A stretch of 64,000 nt of DNA from Nemertoderma westbladi (GCA_032718475.1 JAUCBJ010008013.1:1-64000); one strand, 5' to 3'. Positions 43,701-58,000 are shown, counted from the first letter of the stretch. The notes: generated by a model from the letters alone, not told the origin. Numbers and translations are program-made.

Positions 43701-44983
43701 CAAAGTTTTTTGTACTGTAGTTTGAATGGAGTTTAAATTGTGTCGGATGTTTGAATTTGCCCACTAATCCAAGTTATTTTATTTGTTCTTTGTTGGTAAT
43801 CAGTGCGAGTATTCATATTGACTTTGTCTTAAACAACATCTCAGCTTTACGCGAGTACAAAAATAAAATAATTTCGTTCACAAATTTTCAAAATATAGCA
43901 TGTTTATTGAACCCTACATTTTTTATCATTTATTTCTCGAAATGTGTTGCTTTTTATGCACCGGAATGAGGGGGGGCGGGGGGGGGGGGGGTAACAGCAC
44001 TTGAGCGCGACAACTTTTATAACAATCTCGAAACGGTATTGTACAGTCTACAGACTCTGAACCTTCCCCCAGAACAAATTGGCTACAAATACTTGCTGGA
44101 ATTAACTATTGTTTTATATGACATTTTAGTGCCGGTTATAGCCATAATCATGTTTTACATCTAATCGCATTACAGATATATTTTAGGTGTCGGACGTTTG
44201 TCAAACAAAGGTGCATATTCTGGGATTCCTGTACATGTCTGTTGCCAAGAGCAACAACCAATAACAGAGGCTTTCAGTTCGGCACTACAATAACTTCCAC
44301 AAAACCAACTCTATTTGATTGGCCGTGTAAATAGAAAGAAAATTGTGAAAAAAGGTGTCGGACGTTTGTGAAATTTACTAGAGTTTATTTAACACCAAAT
44401 GTTCGTTAAAAGAAAGTATGCACTACCACTTTGTAATAGCTTAATTGATGCAGTAATAAATAACCTTTATATTGTTACCGAAAACATCAATCTATAGGCC
44501 CTACCGAGTACTTTAGAAATTATGACGAATCATAAATTGACTTACTTTTGAGGATTAATGTCAAAAAAAAGAGATAGTCTTATTCACTTTACTAAATCTG
44601 TACAAACGTCCCTAGTGATGACTTTTTAAATATAATATTCGTAATCTATGATAAAAATGACACCAGAAAGTCTATTCAGTGATAACAAATGATACATTTT
44701 ATTTTTTAACTTTTTCGCCCGTTTCTTATGTAATTGACCATATAAAATGTGCTCAAAAACTTCAAACTTATTTTTTATTGGCGGTGCCAAATAATAGGGG
44801 TTATTTGGTGTCCTGATTTTGATGGAATATTTACGACTTGCACCTGCCATACTGTATTAAACAGTAGAACTATTAAGAATTACAGTATTTCGGAATTATT
44901 AATTCAACTTGCGCATTTCGTTTTTCCAAAATATTGAAATAGACTTAACTGCAGGCCTATGTAACCGAAATTGTCTTTTATAG

Positions 44984-45095
44984 ATTCATCTGTTGTAAAA
45001 GGAACTCGGGAGAAAAAGACGAACATCAAGGATCGAATGAAGATGTTAGAGAACTATTCGATCGGGCCTCCAGTCCGACCAATGAATTAATGTGA
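44984..45095 (+). CDS. Possible alternative terminal exon (tail-like)
   Basis: Preceded by TTGTCTTTTATAG and open in two frames. One gives FICCKRNSGEKDEHQGSNED and then a stop at 45093-45095: a cysteine-rich membrane exit followed by an acidic tail. It would need a phase-2 donor upstream. The other accepts the phase-1 donor of exon 7 and stops at 45088-45090. Either might be an alternative 3' exon of the SLC10 gene, or chance. Confidence 0.25.
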
Positions 45096-46652
45096 TACAG
45101 CTTAACTGAGATTGGTTAACGCATGACTAATTCTATACTATTCAATGTACACAGATCATGTTACCGGAGCGAGTTTCCTTACGTATTCCCGCAAACTGAT
45201 ATTGAGTTGAAGGTTTGGTGTTGAGAACGGCGGTGAAAATGATGTTATCCCTGAAATCGAGTTTGTATATTGATATTGAGCACGATGTTAATACAGTAAT
45301 AGAGTGATAGATACAGTAGATAGAATATTGCAGCTTTAGTGTACCGTTAATCCTAACAGCCTATCCATCATGTAACTGAAGAATAGGCTTTGTTGCACTG
45401 CTACAGTATGTGTGTGTGGGATTCTACGGTGAGTGGCCCACAACGTCAACAGAAACCACAAAAGGAATGTAGAGTGTTATATGGGCCGTCAATTGCTGTA
45501 AAGTGCGCTGTGAAATCCATGGCATTTTATGACATGTGACGTGGAAGTCCACGGTACTTTACGAAATGTGCCGTGGACATCCACGGCACGCACCGCTTTT
45601 CCATGGATAGTGGCAAAAATCGACTTAATAAGTTATTTATATTTCGGCATTTGATACTGTAGTACTGTAGGTCATAATTTCGGCTTCGTTTAGTCAAAAC
45701 ATTTATAACTGGAGGGCAGCGTGGTCCCTAGCTCGGGTGAAAGGGGAATAAACATATTGACATTATGGCATGTTTCAATGTCAAAATATCAATTTGTAAA
45801 TTACATTTTCATGCCATCATACCAATATGCCTAAATGCCATTTTGTCAGTTTGAAAATGACTTTGACATAATATGTACTGTAGTACGTCTTCAATTGATT
45901 ATGTAATTACTGTAGTTCAGTTACAGTAATTCAATTTGTAAATGAGAATTGGACATTATGACATGTCTAAATATCAAAACGTCAATATGATATCAAATGA
46001 GAAAAGTAAATTTTGCTATCGAAAATAGTACGATTGCCACTTCTTGGCACCGTATTCATATCACCGCTTCTAAATAAACTGCCATTGGCTGCATTTATTG
46101 ACCCTGTCAATTGATCATCTTTGCATTGTCAATGTTTCAGTGTTTCTTGTGGGTGAGTAGAAAAAGGTAGAGGGCCAAACATTTTTCAAAATTAGCAATC
46201 TTACCCATTTGCAGGTTTTTACATATTCATGTATTATTTATTTACACAGTATTTGTCGCGCATTTTCTTGCCGTTGTGTTATAATAGTTTAGATCTTCAT
46301 GTTATTTATTTATAAAATGGAAATTAATTATGTAACACACTATTTTCATCCTAACTTTATTAACATATATTTGACATGGTATCTGTACATTATTCCCCCT
46401 AATCCTCTTCCACTCTATATATGCCCCCCCCCCCCCCCCCCCCCCCCAGGGACAGACTGGTCCCAGAACTATTTCAGTATTCTCTGAAACTGCTTCCGTA
46501 CTGTTAATCGGGCTTAGATACAACCATATTCTTTACAACAACCATTTTTAAGACGTCGGAGACCCACCCCCCCCCCCCCCCCCCCTAATTATTCGACTTT
46601 ATGTACGCAACATAATTGATTATATTCCGTTTTATCATATCGTAACATTAAC
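45096..46652. other. Non-coding stretch with two C runs
   Basis: C runs at 46423-46447 and 46566-46585 bracket a 120-bp segment. 45490-45600 has repeated ..GTGGA(A/C).TCCACGG.A words that can pair as a hairpin. 45770-46000 has several diverged copies of CATTATGACATGT...ATCAA. No gene. Confidence 0.5.
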
Positions 46653-47055
46653 ATGGCAGTGATTGGCTACTGCTGCGGAACTCAACAGCTGAACCTCATA
46701 ACCGGACCCACCATCCACAGCGACGTCGAACAGGTCTGCCCTGAGATGGATCAGCCCCTCACGAAGGCGGCGCAAACCAAGGCTACTTACTGCCAAGGTA
46801 CGTGTATACAGATGCGGTTAAGTATGTAGTACTAGTAGTACTACTTAAAAGCACCACCTCGAGCGCCAGAACGAGCAACAACGGGCTGCTGTGGATGCGA
46901 AGTTGATCAATGCATTCCAGGCGGGTAACGCAGTGAATCCTGGCGTGGTGGCCGACGTGGTCTCGCCCATGGACTGGTTCCCGTTCCTCAACCTCGTCGA
47001 CGTGTCATCAACCTCCGCGATGACAGGAAAATATCGATGGCGACATAGAGTTTAA
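46653..47055 (+). other. GC-rich coding-like island, unidentified
   Basis: ATG at 46653 opens MAVIGYCCGTQQLNLITGPT and runs about 48 codons to a good GTACGT donor at 46798. After 60 bases, an AG-bounded stretch is open for some 65 codons, reading HHLERQNEQQRAAVDAKLIN and later PGVVADVVSPMDWFPFLNLV, to a stop near 47054. Base composition is far more GC-rich than the flanks. The simple splice joins give different frames, so the two parts may be one broken gene or an inserted foreign piece. I recognise no family. Confidence 0.3.
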
Positions 47056-48081
47056 CTCATTCCATCAGTGACTCTTTTAAAATACTTATAACTTATTTAA
47101 ATTAAATACACCGTCACAATTATTATTAGTTGGTTTATTATTTTGATATTCCCATAGGATTCACTGGGGACAGCTATCAGCTGACGGGGCAATACATTGC
47201 AAACTAATAGTTTCTGTTGGCTTACTGTAAAACTTGGCAAGTAATATACTTCTCTACAGTTTGGGTCAATCCATTGAATAGCATTGCTACAGTAGGCCCT
47301 CTTCTAAATTTCAATATATACAGCAGCTGCTGTTTTTATCATTGCGCCTATGTCGTTTTTTCTATTTATGACTAATTTTCGAACCCAGAGGCAATGGACA
47401 GAGTAGCCGATCATGCCAGGGACCTTAGAATCGGGACTGTCTAAAACCCGGGCCTGTCCCGGCTTCAGCCAAACTACAGTATTTCAGCTGGTAGGAAACT
47501 GTATAAAAGCAGTTGAACCATCAGACTCAATCTTTTCTAACTGACATTCTGCAGATATGTACCTGACCATAATAGGCTGCGTGTTTGAGAGGATGCTAAC
47601 CGGTATGCAGTTATCCAGTCTGCCGCTAGGGGGCGAAAATGTCTGAAGAGTGAAAACCTTCTCCCATTTCTTTGTTTGTAATGTTTTTTTGCTTGTACTT
47701 GGCAGGGTTTTATTACAGCATGTGGTGTTTAGGAAGGACGCTCACCTGTCTGCAGTTCCCCAGTCTGCCGTTAGGAGGAGACAACTGATTCGAAAATCAA
47801 ATCCTGCTGCCATTTAGTTGTTTGTAATCTATGTCATCTTTAGAGTTGATTCTTTGCAGCGATCTAAAAGTACCTACCGAACTACAGTAGGCCTATAAGT
47901 TGTGTTTACGTTTTTATACTAGAAAGCCGTGCCCAAAAGGTCAAAAGGTCATTCTAGTATTAAAAAATTATTAATTCATGCTCAGTAGTCAGTCTGAATT
48001 TATTTGTTAACAAATAAAACGTAATTGTTATTATTGTTATTCATTGACTGTCAGTCATTGAGACATCTATATCTAACATCC
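47056..48081. other. Left flank of the satellite, with a duplicated block
   Basis: 47585-47690 and 47735-47830 are diverged direct copies: CAGT..TCCAGTCTGCCG.TAGG.GG, then CTCCCATTTCTTTGTTTGTAATGT or its relative. The CTGCCGCTAGGGGGCG word resembles the CCTAGCGGCAGACAG word of the 21650 repeat in inverted form. No gene. Confidence 0.45.
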
Positions 48082-49450
48082 CTACCCTACAACTGGCCGC
48101 TCACTAACGCCCCTACAACTGGTGCCGCTCACTAACGCCCCTACAACTGGCCGCTCACTAACGCCCCTTCAACTGGCCGCTCACTAACGCCCCTACAACT
48201 GGCCGCTCACTAACGCCCATACAACTGGCCGCTTACTAACGCCCCTACAACTGGCCGCTCACTAACGCCCATACAACTGGCCGCTCACTAACACCCCTAC
48301 AACTGGCCGCTCACTAACACTAACGCCCATACAACTGGCCTCTTACTAACACCCCTACAACTGGCCGCTCAGTAACACCCCTACAACTGGCCGCTCAGTA
48401 ACACCACTACAACTGGCCGCTCACTAACACCCTACAACTGAACGCTCACTAACACCCCTACAACTGGCCGTTCACTAACGCCCATACAACTGGCCGCTCA
48501 CTAACACCCCTACAACTGGTCGCTCAGTAACACCCCTACAACTAGCCGCTCACTAACGCCCCTACAACTGGCCGCTCACTAACGCCCATACAACTGGCCG
48601 CTCACTAACGCCATACAACTGGCCGCTCACTAACACCCATACAACTGGCCTCTCACTAACGCCCCTACAACTGTCCGCTCACTGACGCCCATACAACTGG
48701 CCGCTCACTAACGCCCCAACAACTGGCCGCTCACTAACGCCCATACCACTGGCCGCTCACTAACACCCCCTGCAACTGGCCGCTCACTAACACCCCTACA
48801 ACTGGCCGCTGACTAACACCCCTACAACTGGCCGCTTAGTAACACCCCTACTACAGGCCGCTCACTAACACCCCCACAACTGACCGCTCACTAACGCCCA
48901 TACAACTGGCCGCTCACTAACACCCCTACAACTGGCCGCTCAGTAACACCCCCTACAACTGGCCGCTCAGTAACACCCCTACAACTGGCCGCTCACTAAC
49001 ACCCATACTACTGGCCGATGACTAACACCCCTACAACTGGCCGCTTAGTAACACCCCTACAACAGGCCGCTCACTAACACCCCCACAACTGGCCGCTCAC
49101 TAACGCCCATACAACTGGCCGCTCACTAACACCCCTACAACTGGTCGCTCAGTAACACCCCTACTACTGGCCGCTCACTAACGCCCATAAAACTGGCCGC
49201 TCACTAACACCCTACAACTGGCCGCTCTCTAACGCCCATACAACTGGCCGCTCACTAACACCCCTACAACTGGCCGCTCAGTAACACCCCCTGCAACTGG
49301 CCGCTCAGTAACACCCCTACAACTGGCCGCTCACTAACACCCATACAACTGGCCGCTCAGTAACACCCCTACTACTGGCCGCTCAGTAACACCCCTACAA
49401 CTGGCCCCTCACTAACACCCTATAACTGGCCGCTCACTAACACCCCTACA

Positions 49451-49864
49451 TTAGGGCGGTGCGTTTTTTATTTTTTTTTCGATTTCATTGTTCTACCGGT
49501 GCACAAAAGTTGCCAAATGGTAAAAAAATAGGGCAAAAAAATTTCTTTAAATTTCGTCTATATCTTCACGGATCCCAAGAGGGTTGAAATTTTGTGCCAT
49601 CGCGATGCACCATAATGAAATTTATAACAATATAACACATTGATGAAAGATCAATGACTCAAAAAAGAACTTCCTGCATGCATCAAATGTCATCAAATGG
49701 GTCCAAACTTAGTTAGATACCAAAATTTTAATTTTTGGATCAAGGGAACTAGTGCCACAGGAACATGGCCAGAACCTACCATTTGGCGCAAGTGATGATT
49801 TTTCTCAATTTTTGCGATGGCCAACTTTGAGTTCTCCTACTGCATTCAAATTATGCTCATTAGA
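49451..49864. other. Non-satellite insert 1 in the array
   Basis: 414 bp starting TTAGGGCGGTGCGTTTTTTA and ending near TTATGCTCATTAGAA. AT-rich with T and A runs and no coding frame. No inverted ends or target duplication are visible. It resembles a truncated miniature element. Confidence 0.6.
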
Positions 49865-52800
49865 ACTAACGCCCATACAACTGGCCGCTCACTAACACAC
49901 CTACAACTGGCCGCTCAGTAACACCCCCTACAACTGGCCGCTCAGTAACACCCCCTACAACTGGCCGCTCAGTAACACCCCTACAACTGGCCGCTTAGTA
50001 ACACCCCTACAACAGGCCGCTCACTAACACCCCCACAACTGGCCGCTCACTATCGCCCATACAACTGGCCGCTCACTAACACCCCTACTATTGGCCGCTC
50101 ACTAACGCCCATAAAACTGGCCGCTCACTAACACCCCTACAACTGGCCGCTCACTAACGCCCATACAACTGGCCGTTCACTAACGCCCCTACAACTGGTG
50201 CCGCTCACTAACGCCCCTACAACTGGCCGCTCACTAACGGCCCTACAACTGGCCGCTCACTAACGCTCCTACAACTAGCCGCTCACTAACGCCCATACAA
50301 CTGGCCGCTCACTAACGCCCCTACAACTGGCCGCTCACTAACGCCCATACAACTGGCCGCTCACTAACGCCCCTACAACTGGCCGCTCACTAACGCCCAT
50401 ACAACTGGCCGCTCACTAACACCCCTACAACTGGCCGCTCACTAACGCCCATACAACTGGCCTCTCACTAACACCCCTACAACTGGCCGCTCAGTAACAC
50501 CCCTACAACTGGCCGCTCAGTAACACCCCTACAACTGGCCGCTCAGTAACACCCCTACAACTGGCCGCTCACTAACACCCTACAACTGACCGCTCACTAA
50601 CACTCCTACAACTGGCCGTTCACTAACGCCCATACAACTGGCTGCTCACTAACACCCCTACAACTGGCCGCTCAGTAACACCCCTACAACTAGCCGCTCA
50701 CTAACACCCCCTACAACTGGCCGCTCACTAACACCCCTACAACTGGCCGCTCACTAACGCCCATAAAACTGGCCGCTCACTAACACCCCTACAACTGGCC
50801 GCTCACTAACGCCCATACAACTGGCCGCTCACTAACACCCCTACAACTGGCCGCTCAGTAACACCCCCTACAACTGGCCGCTCAGTAACACCCCTACAAC
50901 TGGCCGCTCACTAACACCCATACAACTGGCCGCTCACTAACACCCCTACAACTGGCCGCTTAGTAACACCCCTACAACAGGGCGCCCACTAACACCCCCA
51001 CAACTGGCCGCTCACTAACGCCCATACAACTGGCCGCTCACTAACACCCCTACAACTGGCCGCTCAGTAACACCCCTACTACTGGCCGCTCACTCTAGCC
51101 CATAAAACTGGCCGCTCACTAACACCCCTACAACTGGCCGCTCACTAACGCCCATACAACTGGCCGCTCACTAACACCCCAACAACTGGCCGCTCACTAA
51201 CGCCCATACAACTGGCCTCTCACTAACACCCCTACAACTGGCCGCTCAGTAACACCCCTACAACTGGCCGCTCAGTAACACCCCTACAACTGGCCGCTCA
51301 CTATCACCCTACAACTGACCGCTCACTAACACTCCTACAACTGGCCGTTCACTAACGCCCATACAACTGGCCGCTCACTAACACCCCTACAACTGGCCGC
51401 TCAGTAACACCCCTACAACTAGCCGCTCACTAACACCCCCTACAACTGGCCGCTCACTAACACCCCTACAACTGGCCGCTCACTAACGCCCTTAAAACTG
51501 GCCGCTCACTAACACCCCTACAACTGGCCGCTCACTAACGCCCATACAACTGGCCGCTCACTAACACCCCTACAACTGGCCGCTCAGTAACACCCCCTAC
51601 AACTGGCCGCTCAGTAACACCCCTACAACTGGCCGCTCACTAACACCCATACAACTGGCCGCTGACTAACACCCCTACAACTGGCCGCTTAGTAACACCC
51701 CTACAACAGGCCGCTCACTAACACCCCCACAACTGGCCGCTCACTAACGCCCATATAACTGGCCGCTCAGTAACACCCCTACTACTGGCCGCTCACTAAC
51801 GCCCATAAAACTGGCCGCGCACTAACACCCCTACAACTGGCCGCTCACTAACGCCCCTACAACTGGCCGCTCACTAACGCCCATACAACTGGCCGCTCAC
51901 TAACGCCCATACAACTGGCCTCTCACTAACACCCCTACAACTGGCCGCTCAGTAACACCCCTACAACTGGCCGCTCAGTAACACCCCTACAACTGGAGGC
52001 TCACTAACACCCTGCAACTGACCGCTCACTAACACCCCTACAACTGGCCGTTCACTAACGCCCATACAACTGGCCGCTCACTAACACCCCTACAACTGGC
52101 CTCTCAGTAACACCCCTACAACTAGCCGCTCACTAACACCCCCTGCAACTGGCCGCTCACTAACACCCCTACAACTGGCCGCTGACTAACACCCCTACAA
52201 CTGGCCGCTTAGTAACACCCCTACAACAGGCCGCTCACTAACACCCCCACAACTGGCCGCTCACTAACGCCCATACAACTGGCCGCTCACTAACGCCCCT
52301 ACAACTGGCCGCTCAGTAACACCCCTACAACTAGCCGCTCACTAACACCCCTGCAACTGGCCGCTCACTAACACCCCTACAACTGGCCGCTCACTAACGC
52401 CCATTCAACTGGCCGCTCACTAACGCCCCTACAACTGTGCCGCTCACTAACGCCCCTACAACTGGCCGCTCACTAACGGCCCTACAACTGGCCGCTCACT
52501 AACGCCCCTACAACTAGCCGCTCACTAACGCCCCTACAACTGACCGCTCACTAACGCCCCTACAACTGGCCGCTCACTAACGCCCATACAACTGGCCGCT
52601 CACTAACGCCCCTACAACTGGCCGCTCACTAACGCCCCTACAACTGGCCGCTCTCTAACACCCCTACTACTGGCCGCTCACCATCGCCCATACAACTGGC
52701 CGCTCACTAACACCCCTACAACTGGCCGCTCACTAACGCCCCTACAACTGGCCGCTCACTAACACCCCTACAACTGGCCGCTCACTAACACCCCCTGCAA

Positions 52801-54372
52801 CTGGCCGCTCACTAACACCCCTACAACTGGCCGCTCACTAACACCCATACAACTGGCCGCTCACTAACACCCCTACTACTGGCCGCTCACTAACACCCCC
52901 TACAACTGGCCGCTCACTAACACCCCTACAACTGGCCGCTCACTAACACCCCTACCCTACATCTGGCCGCTCACTAACGCCCATACAACTGGCCTCTCAC
53001 TAACACCCCTACAACTGGCCGCTCAGTAACACCCCTACAACTGGCCGCTCAGTAACACCCCTACAACTGGAGGCTCACTAACACCCTGCAACTGACCGCT
53101 CACTAACACCCCTACAACTGGCCGTTCACTAACGCCCATACAACTGGCCGCTCACTAACACCCCTACAACTGGCCTCTCAGTAACACCCCTACAACTAGC
53201 CGCTCACTAACACCCCCTGCAACTGGCCGCTCACTAACACCCCTACAACTGGCCGCTGACTAACACCCCTACAACTGGCCGCTTAGTAACACCCCTACAA
53301 CAGGCCGCTCACTAACACCCCCACAACTGGCCGCTCACTAACGCCCATACAACTGGCCGCTCACTAACACCCCTACAACTGGCCGCTCAGTAACACCCCT
53401 ACAACTAGCCGCTCACTAACACCCCTGCAACTGGCCGCTCACTAACACCCCTACAACTGGCCGCTCACTAACGTCCATTCAACTGGCCGCTCACTAACGC
53501 CCCTACAACTGGTGCCGCTCACTAACGCCCCTACAACTGGCCGCTCACTAACGGCCCTACAACTGGCCGCTCACTAACGCCCCTACAACTAGCCGCTCAC
53601 TAACGCCCCTACAACTGGCCGCTCACTAACGCCCCTACAACTGGCCGCTCACTAACGCCCATACAACTGGCCGCTCACTAACGCCCCTACAACTGGCCGC
53701 TCACTAACGCCCATACAACTGGCCGCTCACTAACACCCCTACAACTGGCCGCTCACTAACGCCCATACAACTGGCCTCTCACTAACACCCCTACAACTGG
53801 CTGCTCAGTAACACCCCTACAACTGGCCGCTCAGTAACACCCCTACAACTGGCCGCTCACTAACACCCTACAACTGGACGTTCACTAACACCCCTACAAC
53901 TGGCCGCTCACTAACACCCCTACAACTAACCGCTCACTAACACCCCCTACAACTAGCCGCTCACTAACACCCCCTACAACTGGCCGCTCACTAACACCCC
54001 TACAACTGGCCGCTTACTAACACCCCTACAACTGGCCGCTCACTAACACCCCTACAACTAGCCGCTCACTAACACCCCCTACAAATGGCCGCTCACTAAC
54101 ACCCATACCACTGGCCGCTCACTAACACCCCTACAACTGGCTGCTCACTAACACCCATACAACTGGCCGCTCACTAACACCCCTACAACTAGCCGCTCAC
54201 TAACACCCCCCTACAACCGGCCGCTCACTAACACCCATACAACTGGCCGCTCACTAACACCCCTACAACTGGACGTTCACTAACACCCCTACAACTGGCC
54301 GCTCACTAACACCCCTACAACTAGCCGCTCACTAACACCCCTACAACTGGCCGCTCAGTAACACCCCTACTA

Positions 54373-54438
54373 CATTGCTAAATATTTCGTGCCTTGTTTT
54401 ATTTAAAAAAGAGGTACAGTGTAGACATTGTTAATTAA
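54373..54438. other. Short unique flank carried with the TTAA element
   Basis: About 60 bp of non-satellite DNA (ATTGCTAAATATTTCGTGCC ...) sits between the satellite and the TTAATTAA where the element starts. The element was therefore present in non-satellite DNA before this piece entered the array, or the array grew around it. Confidence 0.5.
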
Positions 54439-55036
54439 CCCTATTAGTACCGGGCTATAATAAAATGCTGTACAAATACCGGTGGGGGTGGGGGGGGGGG
54501 GGGGGGGGGGTCATATTGACCCCTCCCTCTAAAATCTACAAATATTAACGAAAACGTCTGATTTTTTGTTTGTACGTAGGTATCACTTGTCTGGATCCGA
54601 CCGAAAAAAAAAATTTTCGAAAAAATGCAGCATCAAAATTACAAGTAGTGCACAATTTTCACAAAATTTGAAAGTTACATTTTTCGGCTAATTGTTTTTC
54701 AATACAGGTTTTCTGGGGCGCAAAATACATTGGTAAATATTTAAAAATGATATGATTACCATAAATGGCTGTTTAGTCCTCTATGCGTAGGAAAAAAATG
54801 AAAAAAACAAGTAACCAGCACTTTTCAGTTAGAACACAAAATATTTAATTCACTTATACGATGCTATAAATTCACATTTTCAGGTTTTCTTGGGCGCTGA
54901 TTCTAGAGGAATACATTTCAAATATGCCAGATCATTTCTATTTGTATTTCTCGGCGTAATTTGGCAAATTTTGGTGCTAGCACCAAATTTCGTACCCATC
55001 ACCCAAAAGTACAAGTTTGCGATGTCCAGTAATGTT
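54439..55036. mobile_element. TTAA element, left-end copy truncated by satellite
   Basis: Begins after TTAATTAA with CCCTATTAGTACCGGGCTAT, a long G run (54490-54510) and TCATATTGACCCCTCCC. It follows the 15837 copy base for base, with few changes, to the first GCTAGCACCAAATTTCGTAC module, then stops at GATGTCCAGT, where satellite resumes. The right terminus is lost. Confidence 0.85.
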
Positions 55037-58000
55037 TACAACTGGCCGCTCACTAAAGCCCCTACAACTGGCCGCTCACTAACGCCCATACAACTGGCCG
55101 CTCACTAACACCCCTACAACTGGCCGCTCACTAACGACCATACAACTGGCCTCTCACTAACACCTCTACAACTGGCCGCTCAGTAACACCCCTACAACTG
55201 GCCGCTCAGTAACACCCCTACAACTGGCCGCTCACTAACACCCTACAACTGACCGCTCACTAACACTCCTACAACTGGCCGTTCACTAACGCCCATACAA
55301 CTGGCCGCTCACTAACACCCCTACAACTGGCCGCTCAGTAACACCCCCACAACTAGCCGCTCACTAACACCCCCTACAACTGGCTGCTCACTAACACCCC
55401 TACAACTGGCCGCTCACTAACGCCCTTAAAACTGGCCGCTCACTAACACCCCTACAACTGGCCGCTCACTAACGCCCATACAACTGGCCGCTCACTAACA
55501 CCCCTACAACTGGCCGCTCAGTAACACCCCCTACAACTGGCCGCTCAGTAACACCCCTACAACTGGCCGCTCACTAACACCCATACAACTGGCCGCTGAC
55601 TAACACCCCTACAACTGGCCGCTTAGTAACACCCCTACAACAGGCCGCTCACTAACACCCCCACAACTGGCCGCTCACTAACGCCCATATAACTGGCCGC
55701 TCAGTAACACCCCTACTACTGGCCGCTCGCTAACGCCCATAAAACTGGCCGCGCATTAACACCCCTACAACTGGCCGCTCACTAACGCCCCTACAACTGG
55801 CCGCTCACTAACGCCCATACAACTGGCCGCTCACTAACGCCCATACAACTGGCCGCTTAGTAACACCCCTACAACAGGCCGCTCACTAACACCCCCACAA
55901 CTGGCCGCTAACTAACGCCCATACAACTGGCCGCTCACTAACACCCTACAACTGGCCGCTCAGTAACACCCCTACTACTGGCCGCTCACTAACGCCCATA
56001 AAACTGGCCGCTCACTAACACCCCTACAACTGGCCGCTCACTAACGCCCATACAACTGGCCGCTCACTAACACCCCTACAACTGGCCGCTCACTAACGCC
56101 CATACAACTGGCCTCTCACTAACACCCCTAGAACTGGCCGCTCAGTAACACCCCTACAACTGGCCGCTCAGTAACACCCCTACAACTGGCCGCTCACTAA
56201 CACCCTACAACTGACCACTCTCTAACACTCCTACAACTGGCCGTTCACTAACGCCCATACAACTGGCCGCTCACTAACACCCCTACAACTGGCCGCTCAG
56301 TAACACCCCTACAACTAGCCGCTCACTAACACCCCCTACAACTGGCCGCTCACTAACACCCCTACAACTGGCCGCTCACTAACGCCCTTAAAACTGGCCG
56401 CTCACTAACACCCCTACAACTGGCCGCTCACTAACGCCCATACAACTGGCCGCTCACTAACACCCCTACAACTGGCCGCTCAGTAACACCCCCTACAACT
56501 GGCCGCTCAGTAACACCCCTACAACTGGCCGCTCACTAACACCCATACAACTGGCCGCTGACTAACACCCCTACAACTGGCCGCTTAGTAACACCCCTAC
56601 AACAGGCCGCTCACTAACACCCCCACAACTGGCCGCTCACTAACGCCCATATAACTGGCCGCTCAGTAACACCCCTACTACTGGCCGCTTGCTAACGCCC
56701 ATAAAACTGGCCGCGCACTAACACCCCTACAACTGGCCGCTCACTAACGCCCCTACAACTGGCCGCTCACTAACGCCCATACAACTGGCCGCTCACTAAC
56801 GCCCATACAACTGGCCTCTCACTAACACCCCTACAACTGGCCGCTCAGTAACACCCCTACAACTGGCCGCTCAGTAACACCCCTACAACTGGAGGCTCAC
56901 TAACACCCTACAACTGACCGCTCACTAACACCCCTACAACTGGCCGTTCACTAACGCCCATACAACTGGCCGCTCAATAACACCCCTACAACTGGCCGCT
57001 CAGTAACACCCCTACAACTAGCCGCTCACTAACACCCCCTGCAACTGGCCGCTCACTAACACCCCTACAACTGGCCGCTGACTAACACCCCTACAACTGG
57101 CCGCTTAGTAACACCCCTACAACAGGCCGCTCACTAACACCCCCACAACTGGCCGCTCACTAACGCCCATACAACTGGCCGCTCACTAACACCCCTACAA
57201 CTGGCCGCTCAGTAACACCCCTACAACTAGCCGCTCACTAACACCCCCTGCAACTGGCTGCTCACTAACACCCCTACAACTGGCCGCTGACTAACACCCC
57301 TACAACTGGCCGCTTAGTAACACCCCTACAACAGGCCGCTCACTAACACCCCCAAAACTGGCCGCTCACTTAACGCCCATAAAACTGGCCGCTCACTAAC
57401 ACCCCTACAACTGGCCGCTCATTAATACCCCTACAACTGGCCCCTCAGTAACACCCCCTACAACTGGCCGCTCACTAACACCCCCACAACTGGCCGCTCA
57501 CTAACGCCCATACAACTGGCCGCTCACTAACACCCCTACAACTGGTCGCTCTCTAACACCCCTACTACTGGCCGCTCACCAACGCCCATAAAACTGGCCG
57601 CTCACTAACACCCCTACAACTGGCCGCTCACTAACGCCCATACAACTGGCCGCTCACTAACACCCCTACAACTGGCCGCTCAGTAACACCCCCTGCAACT
57701 GGCCGCTCAGTAACACCCCTACAACTGGCCGCTCACTAACACCCATATAACTGGCTGCTCAGTAACACCCCTACTACTGGCCGCTCAGTAACACCCCTAC
57801 AACTGGCCGCTCACTAACACCCTACAACTGGCCGCTCACTAACACCCCTACCCTACATCTGGCCGCTCACTTACGCCCATACAACTGGCCGCTCACTAAC
57901 ACCCCTACAACTGGCCGCTCAGTAACACCCCTACAACTAGCCGCTCACTAACACCCCTACAACTGGCCGCTCACTAACACACCTACAACTGGACGTTCAC

